Assembly: GCF_019748365.1 (NCBI RefSeq)
Contig: NZ_JAIEPN010000100.1
Location: forward strand, 1-48,353
DNA: 48,353 nt
Source: Novosphingobium sp.
GTDB lineage: Bacteria > Pseudomonadota > Alphaproteobacteria > Sphingomonadales > Sphingomonadaceae
Direction of reading: 5' to 3'
Shown here: positions 1 to 9,314 of the stretch, one piece after another
Numbering within the stretch: position 1 is the first letter of the stretch
How the letters are laid out: the number at the start of each line of letters is the position of its first letter
Program-made: the position numbers and the translations under genes
The notes under the pieces: generated by a model
Seen by the model: only the letters and a program-made list of their open reading frames with translations
The model's database searches: none
Told to the model about the DNA's origin: nothing

Positions 1-395
1 TTGAAGCTCTGCACATCATGCACATTGTGCGCGAGCATCAGCACGCCGCGCTTCGAATACATGATGTTGTAGTTGAGTTCCTGGCTCAGCCCGTCCCACA
101 GCTTCACCGCATGATCGTAGAGATGCGCGCTCTCGTCGTAGAGGTAGTTCGAGCGGATGATCGTGGTGTTGCGGCCGGTGTTCCCGCCGCCCAGCCAGCC
201 CTTCTCGATCACCGCGACATTGGTGATGCCGTACTTCTTGGCGAGGTAGTACGCCGCGCCGAGGCCGTGCCCGCCCGCTCCGACGATGATCGCATCGTAA
301 CTCGCCTTGGGCGCCTTGTCGGGCCAATGCTCGGGCCAGCCCTGATGGCTGCGAAACGCCTCGCCGATCAGGTTGAAACCGGAAAACCGCTTCAT
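1..395 (-). CDS. soxB: Sarcosine oxidase beta subunit, N-terminal part (cut by left edge)
   Basis: FAD-containing subunit of heterotetrameric sarcosine oxidase, which demethylates sarcosine to glycine with tetrahydrofolate. The visible 131 residues begin [15 protein letters not shown], the typical SoxB start, followed by an N-terminal Rossmann motif ([18 protein letters not shown]) and the [13 protein letters not shown] stretch that surrounds the flavin in SoxB proteins. The ATG lies 2 bp after the gbcA stop codon, so the two are co-transcribed and probably translationally coupled. A GGGGA about 12 nt upstream may be the ribosome site. In family loci soxD, soxA and soxG usually follow; they would lie beyond the left edge. 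The identification is strong; only the C-terminal two thirds is missing. Confidence 0.9.
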   Translation of the reverse strand, partial: MKRFSGFNLIGEAFRSHQGWPEHWPDKAPKASYDAIIVGAGGHGLGAAYYLAKKYGITNVAVIEKGWLGGGNTGRNTTIIRSNYLYDESAHLYDHAVKLWDGLSQELNYNIMYSKRGVLMLAHNVHDVQSF

Positions 396-397
396 CG

Positions 398-1639
398 TCA
401 GTCGATCCCCAAGGCAGCGCGGCTGCGCTCGACGTAAAAGGCCTTGAACGCGTCCACCAGCTTCTCCTCGACCGAATACATGCCCGGGCGATAGCCATCG
501 CCCTTGATGCCGGCATGGTTGATCGCCGAGAAATGGCTGTCCTGCGCATTGGTCGCGCGCCACACCGCAACAAGGTTTTCGGGGTCGTAGTCGACTCCTT
601 CAACTGCATCTTCGTGCACGAGCCATGTCGTGCGCAGCAAAGTCTTGTCCGGGCCGAGCGGAGTAAGCGAGAACGTCACCACGTGGTCGCAGCAGAAATG
701 GTGCCACGAATTGGGCTGCGTCCACACGGAAAGGCTGGTCTGCTCCTTGTCGCCGTGCGGCCAGATCAGCTTCTTCGAGGCAGGCTTGCCATCCAGCGTC
801 TGCGACACCGCACCGTTGGCGAGCGGCAGCCGCGCCACACGGTGCCACCAGCCATCCGGAAACTCGACCAGATCGTAATAGATGCCAAGGTCCTGCCAAC
901 GCTGGCGCTGCGCTTCGAGCATGGCATCGAATTCTGCATCGTCGACCACGTCGGCCTCGCCGTCCTCGGGCAATCCCTTGCCGAAACCGTACGTCGAAAG
1001 CGACTTCATCAACTCCGGATGGCCCGCGTCGCAGTGATAGCACTCGCGGTTGTTCTCCATCACGAGCTTCCAGTTGGCAGGCTCGATCAAGTCATCCTGC
1101 ACCGCAACCTTGAGCTTCGTCATGTCGAAGATCGCGATCTGTTCCTCGATATCGGCCTTTACCCGGTCGATCGGCGGCGGATTGTCCGAGAGGCAGAGGA
1201 AGATCAGGCCGCCGATGTTTTCGAGCGCGACGGGGCGCAGGCCGTTGTCCGCCTTATTGAAGCCTTCCGGCATGTTGCGAGCGGCCAGCAGCTTGCCATC
1301 GAGCGCAAAGGTCCACTGGTGATACGGGCAGGTGATACGCGACGCCTTGCCTGCGCTCTCGCACAGCTTTGCGCCGCGGTGGGTGCACGTATTGTGGAAA
1401 GCACGGATCTCGCCCTGCTTGTCGCGCACCACGATCACCGATGTTTCGCCGAGTTCGAACAGGAACTGATCGCCCGGGTTCTTCACATGCGCAATCGTGC
1501 AGGCATAGAGCCACACCGACTTGAGCATGACCTCGGTATCGAACTTGTAGGCTTCCTCGCTCACATAGAGCTTCTGCGGCAGGGTGAAGCCGGGCTTGTC
1601 CGCCTTCAGGCTTTCGGCAATCGCGTCAAAGTGCATCAT
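398..1639 (-). CDS. gbcA: Glycine betaine monooxygenase, Rieske oxygenase component
   Basis: Rieske non-haem iron oxygenase of 413 residues, predicted to oxidatively demethylate glycine betaine to dimethylglycine plus formaldehyde. The Rieske [2Fe-2S] ligands are C85-x-H87 and C104-x2-H107 (NTCTHRG and CPYHQW). Mononuclear iron ligands are in [14 protein letters not shown] (H202, H207). The ATG at 1639 is chosen because GGAG sits 8 nt upstream and the protein then starts [11 protein letters not shown]; the frame is open further upstream but reads as non-family sequence. It lies 4 bp after the dimethylglycine dehydrogenase-like gene and 2 bp before soxB. The electron-transfer partner GbcB is not in the window. 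Other aromatic-ring-hydroxylase-like specificities are possible, but the neighbours (dimethylglycine and sarcosine enzymes, betA, betB) make betaine the best substrate. Confidence 0.87.
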   Translation of the reverse strand: MMHFDAIAESLKADKPGFTLPQKLYVSEEAYKFDTEVMLKSVWLYACTIAHVKNPGDQFLFELGETSVIVVRDKQGEIRAFHNTCTHRGAKLCESAGKASRITCPYHQWTFALDGKLLAARNMPEGFNKADNGLRPVALENIGGLIFLCLSDNPPPIDRVKADIEEQIAIFDMTKLKVAVQDDLIEPANWKLVMENNRECYHCDAGHPELMKSLSTYGFGKGLPEDGEADVVDDAEFDAMLEAQRQRWQDLGIYYDLVEFPDGWWHRVARLPLANGAVSQTLDGKPASKKLIWPHGDKEQTSLSVWTQPNSWHHFCCDHVVTFSLTPLGPDKTLLRTTWLVHEDAVEGVDYDPENLVAVWRATNAQDSHFSAINHAGIKGDGYRPGMYSVEEKLVDAFKAFYVERSRAALGID

Positions 1640-1643
1640 GGGA

Positions 1644-4151
1644 TCAGCTCCGCAATGCGTTGTTGTCCGGGTCGAACGGCGAGTCCGGGATGATGACCGC
1701 GCGGTGCGGCTCACCCAGGATCACGATTTCGAGTTCGGTGCCGACAGCCGCGTGCTCGGGTGCGACCATCGCCAACGCGAGGCTCTTGCCGCAGCGCCAG
1801 CCATAGCCGCCCGAAGTCGCGCGGCCAACCAGCGCGCCGTCGCGGAAGATCGCTTCCGAGCCGCGCGCATCGGCATCAGTCACGCCGAAGACTTCGAGCG
1901 TGACGAACTGCCACTTGAGGCCCGCTTCCTTGCGCGCCAGCAGCCCCTCGCGGCCCTTGAACGCGGGCTTCTTGAAGCTAACGAAGCGGTCCAGCCCGCT
2001 CTCAAGCGCGGCATATTCGATCGAAAGCTCGCGCGGGATGAGCTTGTAGCTCTTCTCGATCGCCATCGCGGTCATCGCGCGGATGCCGAAGGGCTTGATC
2101 TGGAACTCCGATCCCGCCGCCATGATCTTGTCGAAGATGTAGTTCTGCATCTCGATCGGGTGGTGGATCTCAAAGCCGAGCTCACCAATGAAGTTGACGC
2201 GCAGCAGATCGACCTTGGCCGAGCCCAGCGAGACCGACTGGCCGGTGAGCCACGGGAACGCCTCGTTCGAAAGATCGCTCCCGGTCAGCTTCTGCAGCAC
2301 CACGCGCGACTTGGGACCCGCCACGACCAGCACGCCCATCGCCGTCGTCAGCCGCTCGAAGCGCACCGAACCGTCGGTCGGCAGGGCCTTGAGCAGATAG
2401 TCCTGGTCATGCCGCTCCAGCGCGCCTGCCGAGACGAGGTAATACTGCTGCGGGCCCTTCTTGTAGACCGTGAACTCGGCGCGCACGCCGCCAGCATCCG
2501 TCAGCAGGTAGGAAAGCGTCACGCGGCCAGTCTTCTTCGGTACCACGTTGGAAAGCAGGCCATTGAGCCAGTCCTCCGCACCCGGACCCGAAATCAGGCA
2601 CTTGGCGAACGCCGACATGTCCTGAATGCCGACGTGGCTCGTCACGTGGCGGCATTCGTTGCCGACATGCTCGAAGTAGTTCGAGCGGCGGAACGACCAC
2701 TTCTCGCGGATTGGCTCGCCCGGCACATCGGGGTGGTTGTGGTTGAGGATCACGTCGGGCCGGTCGAGATCGGACTCGGTCAGCTCGTAGCCTTCCGGCG
2801 CGAACCAGTTGGGGCGCTCCCAACCGAACACGCTGCCGAACACCGCGCCCAGCGCCTTCATCCGGTCGTAGCAGGGCGTGCGGCGCAGCGGACGCGCGGC
2901 TTCGCGCTCCTCGTCCGGATAGTGGACGGTGAAGACCTTGGCATAGGCCTCCTCGTTCTTCTCGATGAGGTAGCCCTCGCCCGCATAGTCGCCGAAGCGG
3001 CGCGGATCGACGCCCATCATGTCGATGCTCGGCTCGCCCTCGACGATCCACTGCGCAAGCTGCCAGCCTGCGCCGCCGGCCGCGGTGATGCCGAACGAGT
3101 GGCCTTCGTTGAGCCAGAAGTTCTTCCTGTCCCACGCCGGGCCGACAATAGGCGAACCATCCGGCGTATAGGCAATCGCGCCGTTATAGACCTTCTTGAC
3201 GCCGACTTCGCCGAACGCGGGCACGCGCGCGATGGCCGAGAGGATATAGGGCTCCAGCCGCTCCAGCGCATCGGGGAAGAGCTCGTATTCGCTGTTCGCC
3301 GCCGGGCCCTTCACGTAGCACGCGGGCGCGCCGACTTCGTAAGGCCCGAGCAGCAGCCCGCCGGCTTCCTCGCGCATGTACCAGCTCGCGTCAGACTCGC
3401 GCAGCACGCCCATTTCCGGCAGACCCGCCTTGCGCCGCGCCATGATCTCGGGGTGCTGTTCGGTGACGATGTACTGGTGCTCGACCGGCACGACCGGGAT
3501 GTCGAGCCCGACCATCTCGCCCGTTTGACGCGCAAAGCTGCCGGTGGCGGAGACGACGTGCTCGCAGGTGATCTCGCCCTGATCGGTCGTCACCACCCAT
3601 TCGCCATTGGCCTTCTGGGTAATGCCGGTCACGGTCGTGTTGCGGTAGATCGTGGCGCCGCGCTGGCGGGCGCCCTTGGCGAGCGCCTGCGTGAGGTCGG
3701 CAGGCTGGATATAGCCATCCGCCGGATGCTGGATCGCGCCGATCACGCCGGTCATGTCCGCCAGCGGCCAGATCGCCTTGACTTCGTCCGGGCTCAGGAA
3801 ATTGACCTCGACGCCGATCGTCTTCGCGACGCCAGCATAATACTTGTACTCGTCCATCCGGTCGCGCGTGGTGGCGAGGCGGATGTTCGAGACGTTGGAG
3901 AAGCCGACATTGAGTTCGGTCTCGGCCTCCAGCGAGGGGTAGAGATCGACCGAGTACTGGTGCAGCTTGCCCACCGAGTACGAGAGGTTGAACAGCGGCA
4001 GCAGGCCCGCCGCATGCCACGTGGAACCCGAGGTCAGCTCCTTGCGCTCGATCAGGACGCAATCGCTCCAGCCCAGCTTGGCAAGGTGATAAAGCGTGCT
4101 GACGCCCACCACACCGCCGCCGATAACCACTACCCGCGCTGTCGTCTTCAT
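1644..4151 (-). CDS. Dimethylglycine dehydrogenase-like FAD/folate oxidoreductase
   Basis: Flavoprotein of 835 residues in the dimethylglycine/sarcosine dehydrogenase family; predicted to demethylate dimethylglycine to sarcosine, passing the one-carbon unit to tetrahydrofolate. The N-terminal DAO domain has GGGVVG at 11-16. SGSTWHAAGL at 41-50 contains H46, at the position of the histidine that carries covalent FAD in mammalian DMGDH. A central FAO_M-type segment and a C-terminal GCV_T (aminomethyltransferase-like) domain follow from about residue 430. The length matches the full three-domain family. GAGGGCGAG directly precedes the ATG. Its position between betaine monooxygenase and the choline oxidation genes favours dimethylglycine over sarcosine, since soxB is also present. 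Upstream is a palindrome with promoter-like elements (4176-4193), so this may head its own transcript with gbcA and sox. Confidence 0.85.
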   Translation of the reverse strand: MKTTARVVVIGGGVVGVSTLYHLAKLGWSDCVLIERKELTSGSTWHAAGLLPLFNLSYSVGKLHQYSVDLYPSLEAETELNVGFSNVSNIRLATTRDRMDEYKYYAGVAKTIGVEVNFLSPDEVKAIWPLADMTGVIGAIQHPADGYIQPADLTQALAKGARQRGATIYRNTTVTGITQKANGEWVVTTDQGEITCEHVVSATGSFARQTGEMVGLDIPVVPVEHQYIVTEQHPEIMARRKAGLPEMGVLRESDASWYMREEAGGLLLGPYEVGAPACYVKGPAANSEYELFPDALERLEPYILSAIARVPAFGEVGVKKVYNGAIAYTPDGSPIVGPAWDRKNFWLNEGHSFGITAAGGAGWQLAQWIVEGEPSIDMMGVDPRRFGDYAGEGYLIEKNEEAYAKVFTVHYPDEEREAARPLRRTPCYDRMKALGAVFGSVFGWERPNWFAPEGYELTESDLDRPDVILNHNHPDVPGEPIREKWSFRRSNYFEHVGNECRHVTSHVGIQDMSAFAKCLISGPGAEDWLNGLLSNVVPKKTGRVTLSYLLTDAGGVRAEFTVYKKGPQQYYLVSAGALERHDQDYLLKALPTDGSVRFERLTTAMGVLVVAGPKSRVVLQKLTGSDLSNEAFPWLTGQSVSLGSAKVDLLRVNFIGELGFEIHHPIEMQNYIFDKIMAAGSEFQIKPFGIRAMTAMAIEKSYKLIPRELSIEYAALESGLDRFVSFKKPAFKGREGLLARKEAGLKWQFVTLEVFGVTDADARGSEAIFRDGALVGRATSGGYGWRCGKSLALAMVAPEHAAVGTELEIVILGEPHRAVIIPDSPFDPDNNALRS

Positions 4152-4175
4152 CTCGCCCTCGGCTTTCGCGTTTCT

Positions 4176-4193
4176 ATATCAGGTACCCGATAT
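4176..4193 (-). promoter_or_regulatory. Candidate promoter/operator of the dimethylglycine-betaine-sarcosine genes
   Basis: An 18-bp near-perfect palindrome, ATATCAGGTACCCGATAT (8 of 9 pairs match), lies 25 bp upstream of the start of the dimethylglycine dehydrogenase-like gene. On the minus strand it overlaps a possible -10 (GATATA) placed 16 bp from a possible -35 (TTGGCT). The arrangement fits a repressor site, but the cognate regulator is not evident in the window. Confidence 0.4.
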
Positions 4194-4269
4194 GCCAGCC
4201 AAGCGCGCGCGGCTGAACCGCTCATTGCTGCCATCGCGAAGACTAATGCTGGGTATTAGGTTGAAATAG

Positions 4270-4428
4270 GTTTCTCGCAGAGACGCAGAGGAGACGGAAG
4301 AGCGCAAAGAGGATGTGCAAATCCCGCCGGAGGCTCAACCTCATCAACCACAGTGAGGTTAAGGGCAGCTTCGCTGCGAAACCATTCCTCTCTGCGATCT
4401 TCTTTGCCTCTGTGTCTCTGCGAGAAAC
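4270..4428. repeat. Composite inverted repeat with CAGAGACGCAGAGG arms
   Basis: The left arm 4270-4291 and right arm 4407-4428 are 22-bp inverted copies with one mismatch (GTTTCTCGCAGAGAC then G/A then CAGAGG). The interior contains further small hairpins, for example AACCTCA...TGAGGTT near 4338 and GCAGCTTCGCTGC near 4367. It lies between the APC permease and the downstream dimethylglycine dehydrogenase-like gene, both on the minus strand. It resembles dispersed palindromic elements of bacterial genomes; it could also act as a transcript-stabilising or terminating structure between the two halves of the cluster. Confidence 0.6.
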
Positions 4429-4434
4429 AGGATA

Positions 4435-6084
4435 TCAACCCACCGCCACCGGCAGCTTCGCGAGCGAATGCGCCGCAAACACAACCACCGCAGCCCCCGC
4501 CAGCGCCGCCCACGGCAGCACCCCCGCGCGCTTCACCGCCGGGCTTTCGGCGAAATCCTCAGACATCGCCGCCGGAAACACGCCCTTGTCCTGCACATAG
4601 TGGCGATAAGCAAAGACCGGCAGGATCAGCAGCACCCCGATCAGCCCATTGCGCAGCGTCCCCGCGCCATAAACGTCCGCCCCTGCCCCCATGAAGGCCA
4701 TGTTGACGAAACCCAGTACCGCGCCCAGCGCCAGCAACCAGGTCGGGCAGCGGAACGGGCGTTCCCAGTTCGGCCGGTCCATGCGGTGGATCCAGCCCGA
4801 TTGCAGGTTGAGGAAATTGAACGCCATGTAGCAGACGTTGCTGATCATCAGCACCGCAAAGTAGTCTGACGCGAGCATCAGGATCAGATTGAAGCCAAGG
4901 TCGGTCCACATCGCCGCCGTCGGCGCGCCGTGGCTGTTCACCCGGCCCAGATACTTCGGCAGCCAGCCATCCACCGCCGCCTGATAGAGCGTGCGCGAGG
5001 AGCCCATCATCGAGGTCATCACGATCAGCAGCAGCGAGAGGATCAGCGTGGCGATGAAGATATTCGCGACCACTACTGCGCCGCCGCCGCTCACGCCCAA
5101 TCCCTTGATCACGATGTTCGCCAAGGCCTGCGCAACGCCCGAACCATCGGCAATGCGCGGGTCCATCATCGCCTCCAGCCCCAGCGAGGCCTGAAACGCC
5201 AGCGGCACCAGCGCAAAGATCACGATGCAGAGAATACCGGAGGCAATCAGCGCGCGCGGCGTATCCTTCGCCGGGTTCTTGAACTCGCGGGTATAGCACA
5301 CCGCCGTCTCGAACCCGTAGGTCGACCAGCCTGCAGCGAACATCGCAGCGGCCATCAGGGTCAGGCCATAGCCGTCCCATGTGCCGAAATGCACCTGCCC
5401 CGCCGCATCGCGCACCATCGGCAACAGCGGAAACAGGTTTTGCGTCGGCAGGTCACCCGTCAACAACGGCACGAAACCGACAAGGATCAGCGGCGCAAGG
5501 CACGCAATGCCGAGGATTTTCTGCGCATTGGCCGCCTTCGCCGCACCGCCATGCTGCAAGGCAAACGTCAGCAGCAGAAACGCCGTCCCGATGATCGAAA
5601 CGGCATTTATCCGCAGCGTCAGCTTCTCGCGGATAAAGCCCAGATCGAGCAGCGTCACATGCCAGGTGTTGATCGCGGCATCCGGCGCAAACAGGCTCGC
5701 CATGATATAGCCCGCCGCCAGACTGGTGCCGAGTGTCAGCACCGGCGACCACGCCAGCCAGTTGCACCATACCGAAATCGGCGCGACGAATTTGGAATAG
5801 GGCAGCCACGCCGCCGCGCCATAGACCGAGGCGCCGCCCGACTTGTGCGGATAGAGCCCGGCGATCTCGGCGTAGACGAAGCTCTGCAGGAACCCCATCA
5901 GGATCGAGGCGATGAAGATCACCCAGCTTGGCTGGCCGATCATCGTGGCGATCCCGCCGATGGTCAGCAGCACCCCCGCCGGAACGCCGCTCGAAGCCCA
6001 GAACGCGCCCTTCCAGTCGAGCGAGCGGTGCAATTGGCCGCTCTCGACCTCCGCGTCCAGGGCATCCAGCGCGGCTACGGTCAT
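4435..6084 (-). CDS. APC-superfamily amino acid/amine permease
   Basis: Inner-membrane permease of 549 residues with about 12 to 14 hydrophobic segments. The N-terminal part ([18 protein letters not shown], then [20 protein letters not shown]) has the glycine-rich TM1 and the PxxGG-type signature of the amino acid-polyamine-organocation superfamily. The ATG at 6084 overlaps the betA stop as ATGA, with GGGAG 11 nt upstream, so translation is coupled to betA. Choline importers are more often BCCT or ABC proteins; here the context suggests uptake of choline, betaine or a related methylated amine, but the substrate cannot be read from the sequence. Confidence 0.8.
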   Translation of the reverse strand: MTVAALDALDAEVESGQLHRSLDWKGAFWASSGVPAGVLLTIGGIATMIGQPSWVIFIASILMGFLQSFVYAEIAGLYPHKSGGASVYGAAAWLPYSKFVAPISVWCNWLAWSPVLTLGTSLAAGYIMASLFAPDAAINTWHVTLLDLGFIREKLTLRINAVSIIGTAFLLLTFALQHGGAAKAANAQKILGIACLAPLILVGFVPLLTGDLPTQNLFPLLPMVRDAAGQVHFGTWDGYGLTLMAAAMFAAGWSTYGFETAVCYTREFKNPAKDTPRALIASGILCIVIFALVPLAFQASLGLEAMMDPRIADGSGVAQALANIVIKGLGVSGGGAVVVANIFIATLILSLLLIVMTSMMGSSRTLYQAAVDGWLPKYLGRVNSHGAPTAAMWTDLGFNLILMLASDYFAVLMISNVCYMAFNFLNLQSGWIHRMDRPNWERPFRCPTWLLALGAVLGFVNMAFMGAGADVYGAGTLRNGLIGVLLILPVFAYRHYVQDKGVFPAAMSEDFAESPAVKRAGVLPWAALAGAAVVVFAAHSLAKLPVAVG

Positions 6085-7748
6085 CGCTGGCTGGTCTCCC
6101 AATCGGGGGCCACGTAGTAAGGCGCATTCGAAGGCGCGAGCAGCGGCTTGCCGAGGATATGGTCGGCGCCCTTTTCGCCGATCATGATCGTCGGTGCATT
6201 GAGGTTGCCGGTGGTGACGGACGGCATGACCGAGCTGTCGACCACGCGCAGCCCCTCGACGCCGATCACGCGCAGCTCCGGATCGACCACTGCCATCGGA
6301 TCATCCACCGCGCCCATCTTGCAGGTGCAGGAGGGGTGATAGGCGCTTTCCACCTTCTGGCGGATAAAGGCGTCGATCGCCTCGTCGCTGGTCACGTCCG
6401 CACCCGGCTGGATCTCGCGGCCCCGCCACGGCGCGAAGGCCGGCTGCTGGAAGATCTCGCGCGTCAGCCGCACGCAGGCCCGCATTTCCTCGATATCGTC
6501 GGGATGCGTCATATAGTTGAAGCGGATCACCGGCTTGTCCGCCGGATCGGCGCTGCGCAGGGTCACCGTCCCCCGGCTCTTCGAACGCATCGGGCCGACA
6601 TGGGCCTGAAACCCGTGCTCGCTCGCCAGCGAATTGCCGTCGTAGCTCACCGCCATCGGGAAGAAATGATACTGGATATCGGGATAGCGGATGCCCGCCT
6701 TGCTGCGGATGAAGCCGCAGGTCTCAAAATGGTTGGTCGCCCCGAGGCCCGATTTCAGGAACAGCCAGCGCGCACCGACCAGCCCTTTGCCGAACATGTT
6801 GGCATATTTGTAGAGCGTGACCGGCTGGGTGCATGCCATCTGGAAGTAGAACTCGAGGTGGTCCTGCAGATTGGCGCCGACGCCGGGCCGGTCAGCCACG
6901 ATCTTGATGCCGTGCCGCGCCAGCTCTTCCGCCGGACCGATGCCGGAAAGCTTCAGCAGCTGCGGCGAATTGATCGGGCCACCGGCAAGAATGACCTCGC
7001 GGTTCGCCTTGACGATCGACCGCTTGCCATAGCGCTCGATCTCGACCCCGACCGCGCGCTTGCCCTCCATCACCACCCGCGTCGCCAGCGTATGCTGCAG
7101 CACCGTCAGGTTCGGCCGCCGCATCGCCGGGCGCAGGTAGGCCTTGGCCGCCGAGCAGCGCTCGCCATCGCGGACGGTCATGTCCATCCGGCCGAAGCCT
7201 TCCTGCCGGTAGCCGTTGACGTCGTCGGTCAGGCTGTAGCCTGCCTGCTGTGCCGCATCGAGCCAGGCCTGATTGAGCGGGTTCTCGAGCGTGCCATAGC
7301 GCGTATCGAGCGGGCCATCGCCGCCGCGATACTCGTTCCCGCCTTCGTCGCGCCGTTCGGCCCGCTTGAAGTAGGGCAATACCGAGGCGTAGTTCCACCC
7401 CCGCGCGCCTTCCTCTTCCCAGCGCTCGAAATCCAATGGATTGCCGCGGATGTAGACAAGCCCGTTGATCGAGGACGAGCCGCCCAGCCCCTTGCCGCGC
7501 GGCGTATGCAGCACGCGGCCATCAAGCCCCGGCTCGGGCTCACTTTCGTAGTGCCAGTTCCAGCGCGTGGTGTTCATCGGAATCGCAAGAGCGCTTGGCA
7601 TCTGGATGTAGATCGACTGGTCCGACCCGCCGAACTCCAGCACCAGCACCTTGTGCTTGCCGTCCGCCGAAAGCCGGTCCGCCAGCACGCAACCGGCGCT
7701 GCCCGCGCCGACGATCACATAGTCGAAATCCCCGTCAGTAAGGGGCAT
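6081..7748 (-). CDS. betA: Choline dehydrogenase (GMC oxidoreductase)
   Basis: FAD-dependent GMC oxidoreductase of 555 residues, predicted to oxidise choline to betaine aldehyde at the membrane. The N-terminal dinucleotide motif is [14 protein letters not shown]. The GMC signature [21 protein letters not shown] follows near residue 85. The C-terminal region has the catalytic-His part ([14 protein letters not shown]) and ends with the [22 protein letters not shown] motif typical of BetA. The ATG at 7748 is preferred over one 21 nt upstream because GGAG lies 7 nt before it; it overlaps betB by 14 bp. Generic alcohol dehydrogenases of this family look similar, but pairing with betB and the betaine genes supports choline. 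Confidence 0.88.
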   Translation of the reverse strand: MPLTDGDFDYVIVGAGSAGCVLADRLSADGKHKVLVLEFGGSDQSIYIQMPSALAIPMNTTRWNWHYESEPEPGLDGRVLHTPRGKGLGGSSSINGLVYIRGNPLDFERWEEEGARGWNYASVLPYFKRAERRDEGGNEYRGGDGPLDTRYGTLENPLNQAWLDAAQQAGYSLTDDVNGYRQEGFGRMDMTVRDGERCSAAKAYLRPAMRRPNLTVLQHTLATRVVMEGKRAVGVEIERYGKRSIVKANREVILAGGPINSPQLLKLSGIGPAEELARHGIKIVADRPGVGANLQDHLEFYFQMACTQPVTLYKYANMFGKGLVGARWLFLKSGLGATNHFETCGFIRSKAGIRYPDIQYHFFPMAVSYDGNSLASEHGFQAHVGPMRSKSRGTVTLRSADPADKPVIRFNYMTHPDDIEEMRACVRLTREIFQQPAFAPWRGREIQPGADVTSDEAIDAFIRQKVESAYHPSCTCKMGAVDDPMAVVDPELRVIGVEGLRVVDSSVMPSVTTGNLNAPTIMIGEKGADHILGKPLLAPSNAPYYVAPDWETSQR

Positions 7749-9144
7749 CGATCGGCTCCATCGCAACATAGACGCCCTTCAGGCGCGTGAAGTGCTGGAT
7801 CGCCTCGCGGCTGTTTTCAAAGCCGATGCCGGACTGCTTGAACCCGCCGAACGGCATTTCGACCGGGCAGATGTTGAAAGTGTTGATCCAGCACGATCCC
7901 GCATCCAGCGCCGCAATCACGCGGTGCGCGCGGGTCAGGTCGTTGGTGAAGACGCCGGCCGCCAGCCCGAATTCCGTATCGTTTGCCCGCGCGATCACTT
8001 CCTCTTCGCTGTCGAACGGCAGCACCGTCATCACAGGTCCGAAGATCTCTTCCCGCACCACCGTCATGTCGTCGGTGCATGCGGTAAACACCGTTGGCGC
8101 CACGTAAAAACCGGCAGCAGGCACGCCCTCGGTCACGCGGTGGCCGCCGGTCAGCACTACGGCGCCTTCCGCCTTGCCCTTCTCGATATAGCCCATGACC
8201 TTGTTCAGATGGGCTTCCGAAATCAGCGAACCCATCTGCGTGGCGGGGTTCATCGGATCGCCCAGCTTGATCCGCTCGGTGCGCGCCTTGAGGCTCTCAA
8301 GGAACTGCGGCATAATGCTGCGCTCGACGAACACCCGCGTCCCGTTCGAGCAGACCTCGCCCGCCGAGTAGAAATTTGCGAGATGCGCGCCCGAGACCGC
8401 GTTCTCGATGTCGGCATCGGCGAAAATGATCAGCGGCGATTTGCCGCCCAGCTCCAGTGTCACGTTCTTGAGCGTCGAAGCCGCGCCTGCCATGATCTTC
8501 TTGCCCGTCGGCACGCTGCCGGTGAGCGAAATCTTGGCGATCCCGGGGTGCTCGGTGAGCAGCGCGCCGGTCGGACCGAAGCCGTGGAGCACCTGGAACA
8601 GACCTTCCGGCAGACCCGCCTCGAGGTAGATCTTCTCCACCTCGATCGCAGTGAGCGGCGTCAGTTCCGAAGGCTTGAAGATCACCGCATTGCCGCAGGC
8701 GAGTGCCGGCGCGGATTTCCAACAGGCGATCTGGATCGGATAGTTCCACGCCCCGATGCCTGCGCAAACGCCCAGCGGCTCGCGACGGGTATAGCCGAAT
8801 GCGCTGGGCCCGAGATCGATATGCTCGCCCGCGATGGTCGGGGCGACGCCGGCAAAGAACTCGAGGCAATCGATGCCCGAGACGACATCGACCACCAGCG
8901 TTTCCTGGATCGGCTTGCCGGTATCGCGCGTCTCGATGGCGGCAAGCTCATCGTTGCGCTCGCGCAGGATATCCGCCGCGCGGCGAAGGATGCGCCCGCG
9001 CTCGGTGCCAGTGCGCTTGGCCCATTCCTTCTGCGCCGCCGCAGCTTTTGCGACGGCCGCGTCGACTTCGGCTTGCCCGGCGATGGGCAGTGTTGCGAGC
9101 ACTTCGCCGGTGGCGGGATTGATGGTCTGGAAGGTGTCGGTCAT
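7735..9144 (-). CDS. betB: Betaine aldehyde dehydrogenase
   Basis: NAD(P)-dependent aldehyde dehydrogenase of 469 residues that oxidises betaine aldehyde to glycine betaine. Catalytic glutamate E231 is in LELGGKSP and catalytic cysteine C265 in [14 protein letters not shown], close to the BetB pattern. The NAD-binding GSVPTGKK segment is at about 210. The sequence begins [15 protein letters not shown]. Two tandem ATGs exist (9147 and 9144); GGGA is 6 nt from the second, which is used here. The protein is somewhat shorter than E. coli BetB (490 residues). It overlaps betA by 14 bp and follows a large palindromic repeat (9166-9301), so it may be transcribed with the TBDR gene upstream. Confidence 0.9.
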   Translation of the reverse strand: MTDTFQTINPATGEVLATLPIAGQAEVDAAVAKAAAAQKEWAKRTGTERGRILRRAADILRERNDELAAIETRDTGKPIQETLVVDVVSGIDCLEFFAGVAPTIAGEHIDLGPSAFGYTRREPLGVCAGIGAWNYPIQIACWKSAPALACGNAVIFKPSELTPLTAIEVEKIYLEAGLPEGLFQVLHGFGPTGALLTEHPGIAKISLTGSVPTGKKIMAGAASTLKNVTLELGGKSPLIIFADADIENAVSGAHLANFYSAGEVCSNGTRVFVERSIMPQFLESLKARTERIKLGDPMNPATQMGSLISEAHLNKVMGYIEKGKAEGAVVLTGGHRVTEGVPAAGFYVAPTVFTACTDDMTVVREEIFGPVMTVLPFDSEEEVIARANDTEFGLAAGVFTNDLTRAHRVIAALDAGSCWINTFNICPVEMPFGGFKQSGIGFENSREAIQHFTRLKGVYVAMEPIDAPY

Positions 9145-9165
9145 CATTGTTCCCAATTGAAGGTA

Positions 9166-9301
9166 GAACCCCTCCGACCCGCCTGCGGCGGGCCACCTCC
9201 CCATTTGTCCCTGCGGGAAAAATGGAGAGGACTTCTCTTCCCTCTCCATTTTGGCGAAGCCCAAATGGGGAGGTGGCTCGCGAAGCGAGACGGAGGGGTT
9301 C
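9166..9301. repeat. Nested palindromic repeat between TBDR and betB
   Basis: Three nested inverted-repeat pairs are visible: GAACCCCTCCG (9166-9176) with CGGAGGGGTTC (9291-9301); CCACCTCCCCATTTG (9193-9207) with its exact complement (9262-9276); and ATGGAGAGG/CCTCTCCAT around 9222-9249. The unit would fold into one long hairpin. Similar units are common dispersed repeats in sphingomonad genomes. It occupies almost all of the 170 bp between the TBDR stop and the betB start and could dampen read-through or stabilise mRNA. Confidence 0.7.
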
Positions 9302-9314
9302 TTCGTCCTTCTCT

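Noticed and set aside
1584..4259. Very long plus-strand frame (891 codons) opposite the dimethylglycine dehydrogenase-like gene
   Set aside because: It is an antisense shadow in GC-rich DNA; the translation is low-complexity Arg/Ala/Asp-rich, while the minus strand has full family motifs. The same applies to other long opposite-strand frames, such as 9147-11930, 23291-25585 and 31137-33191.
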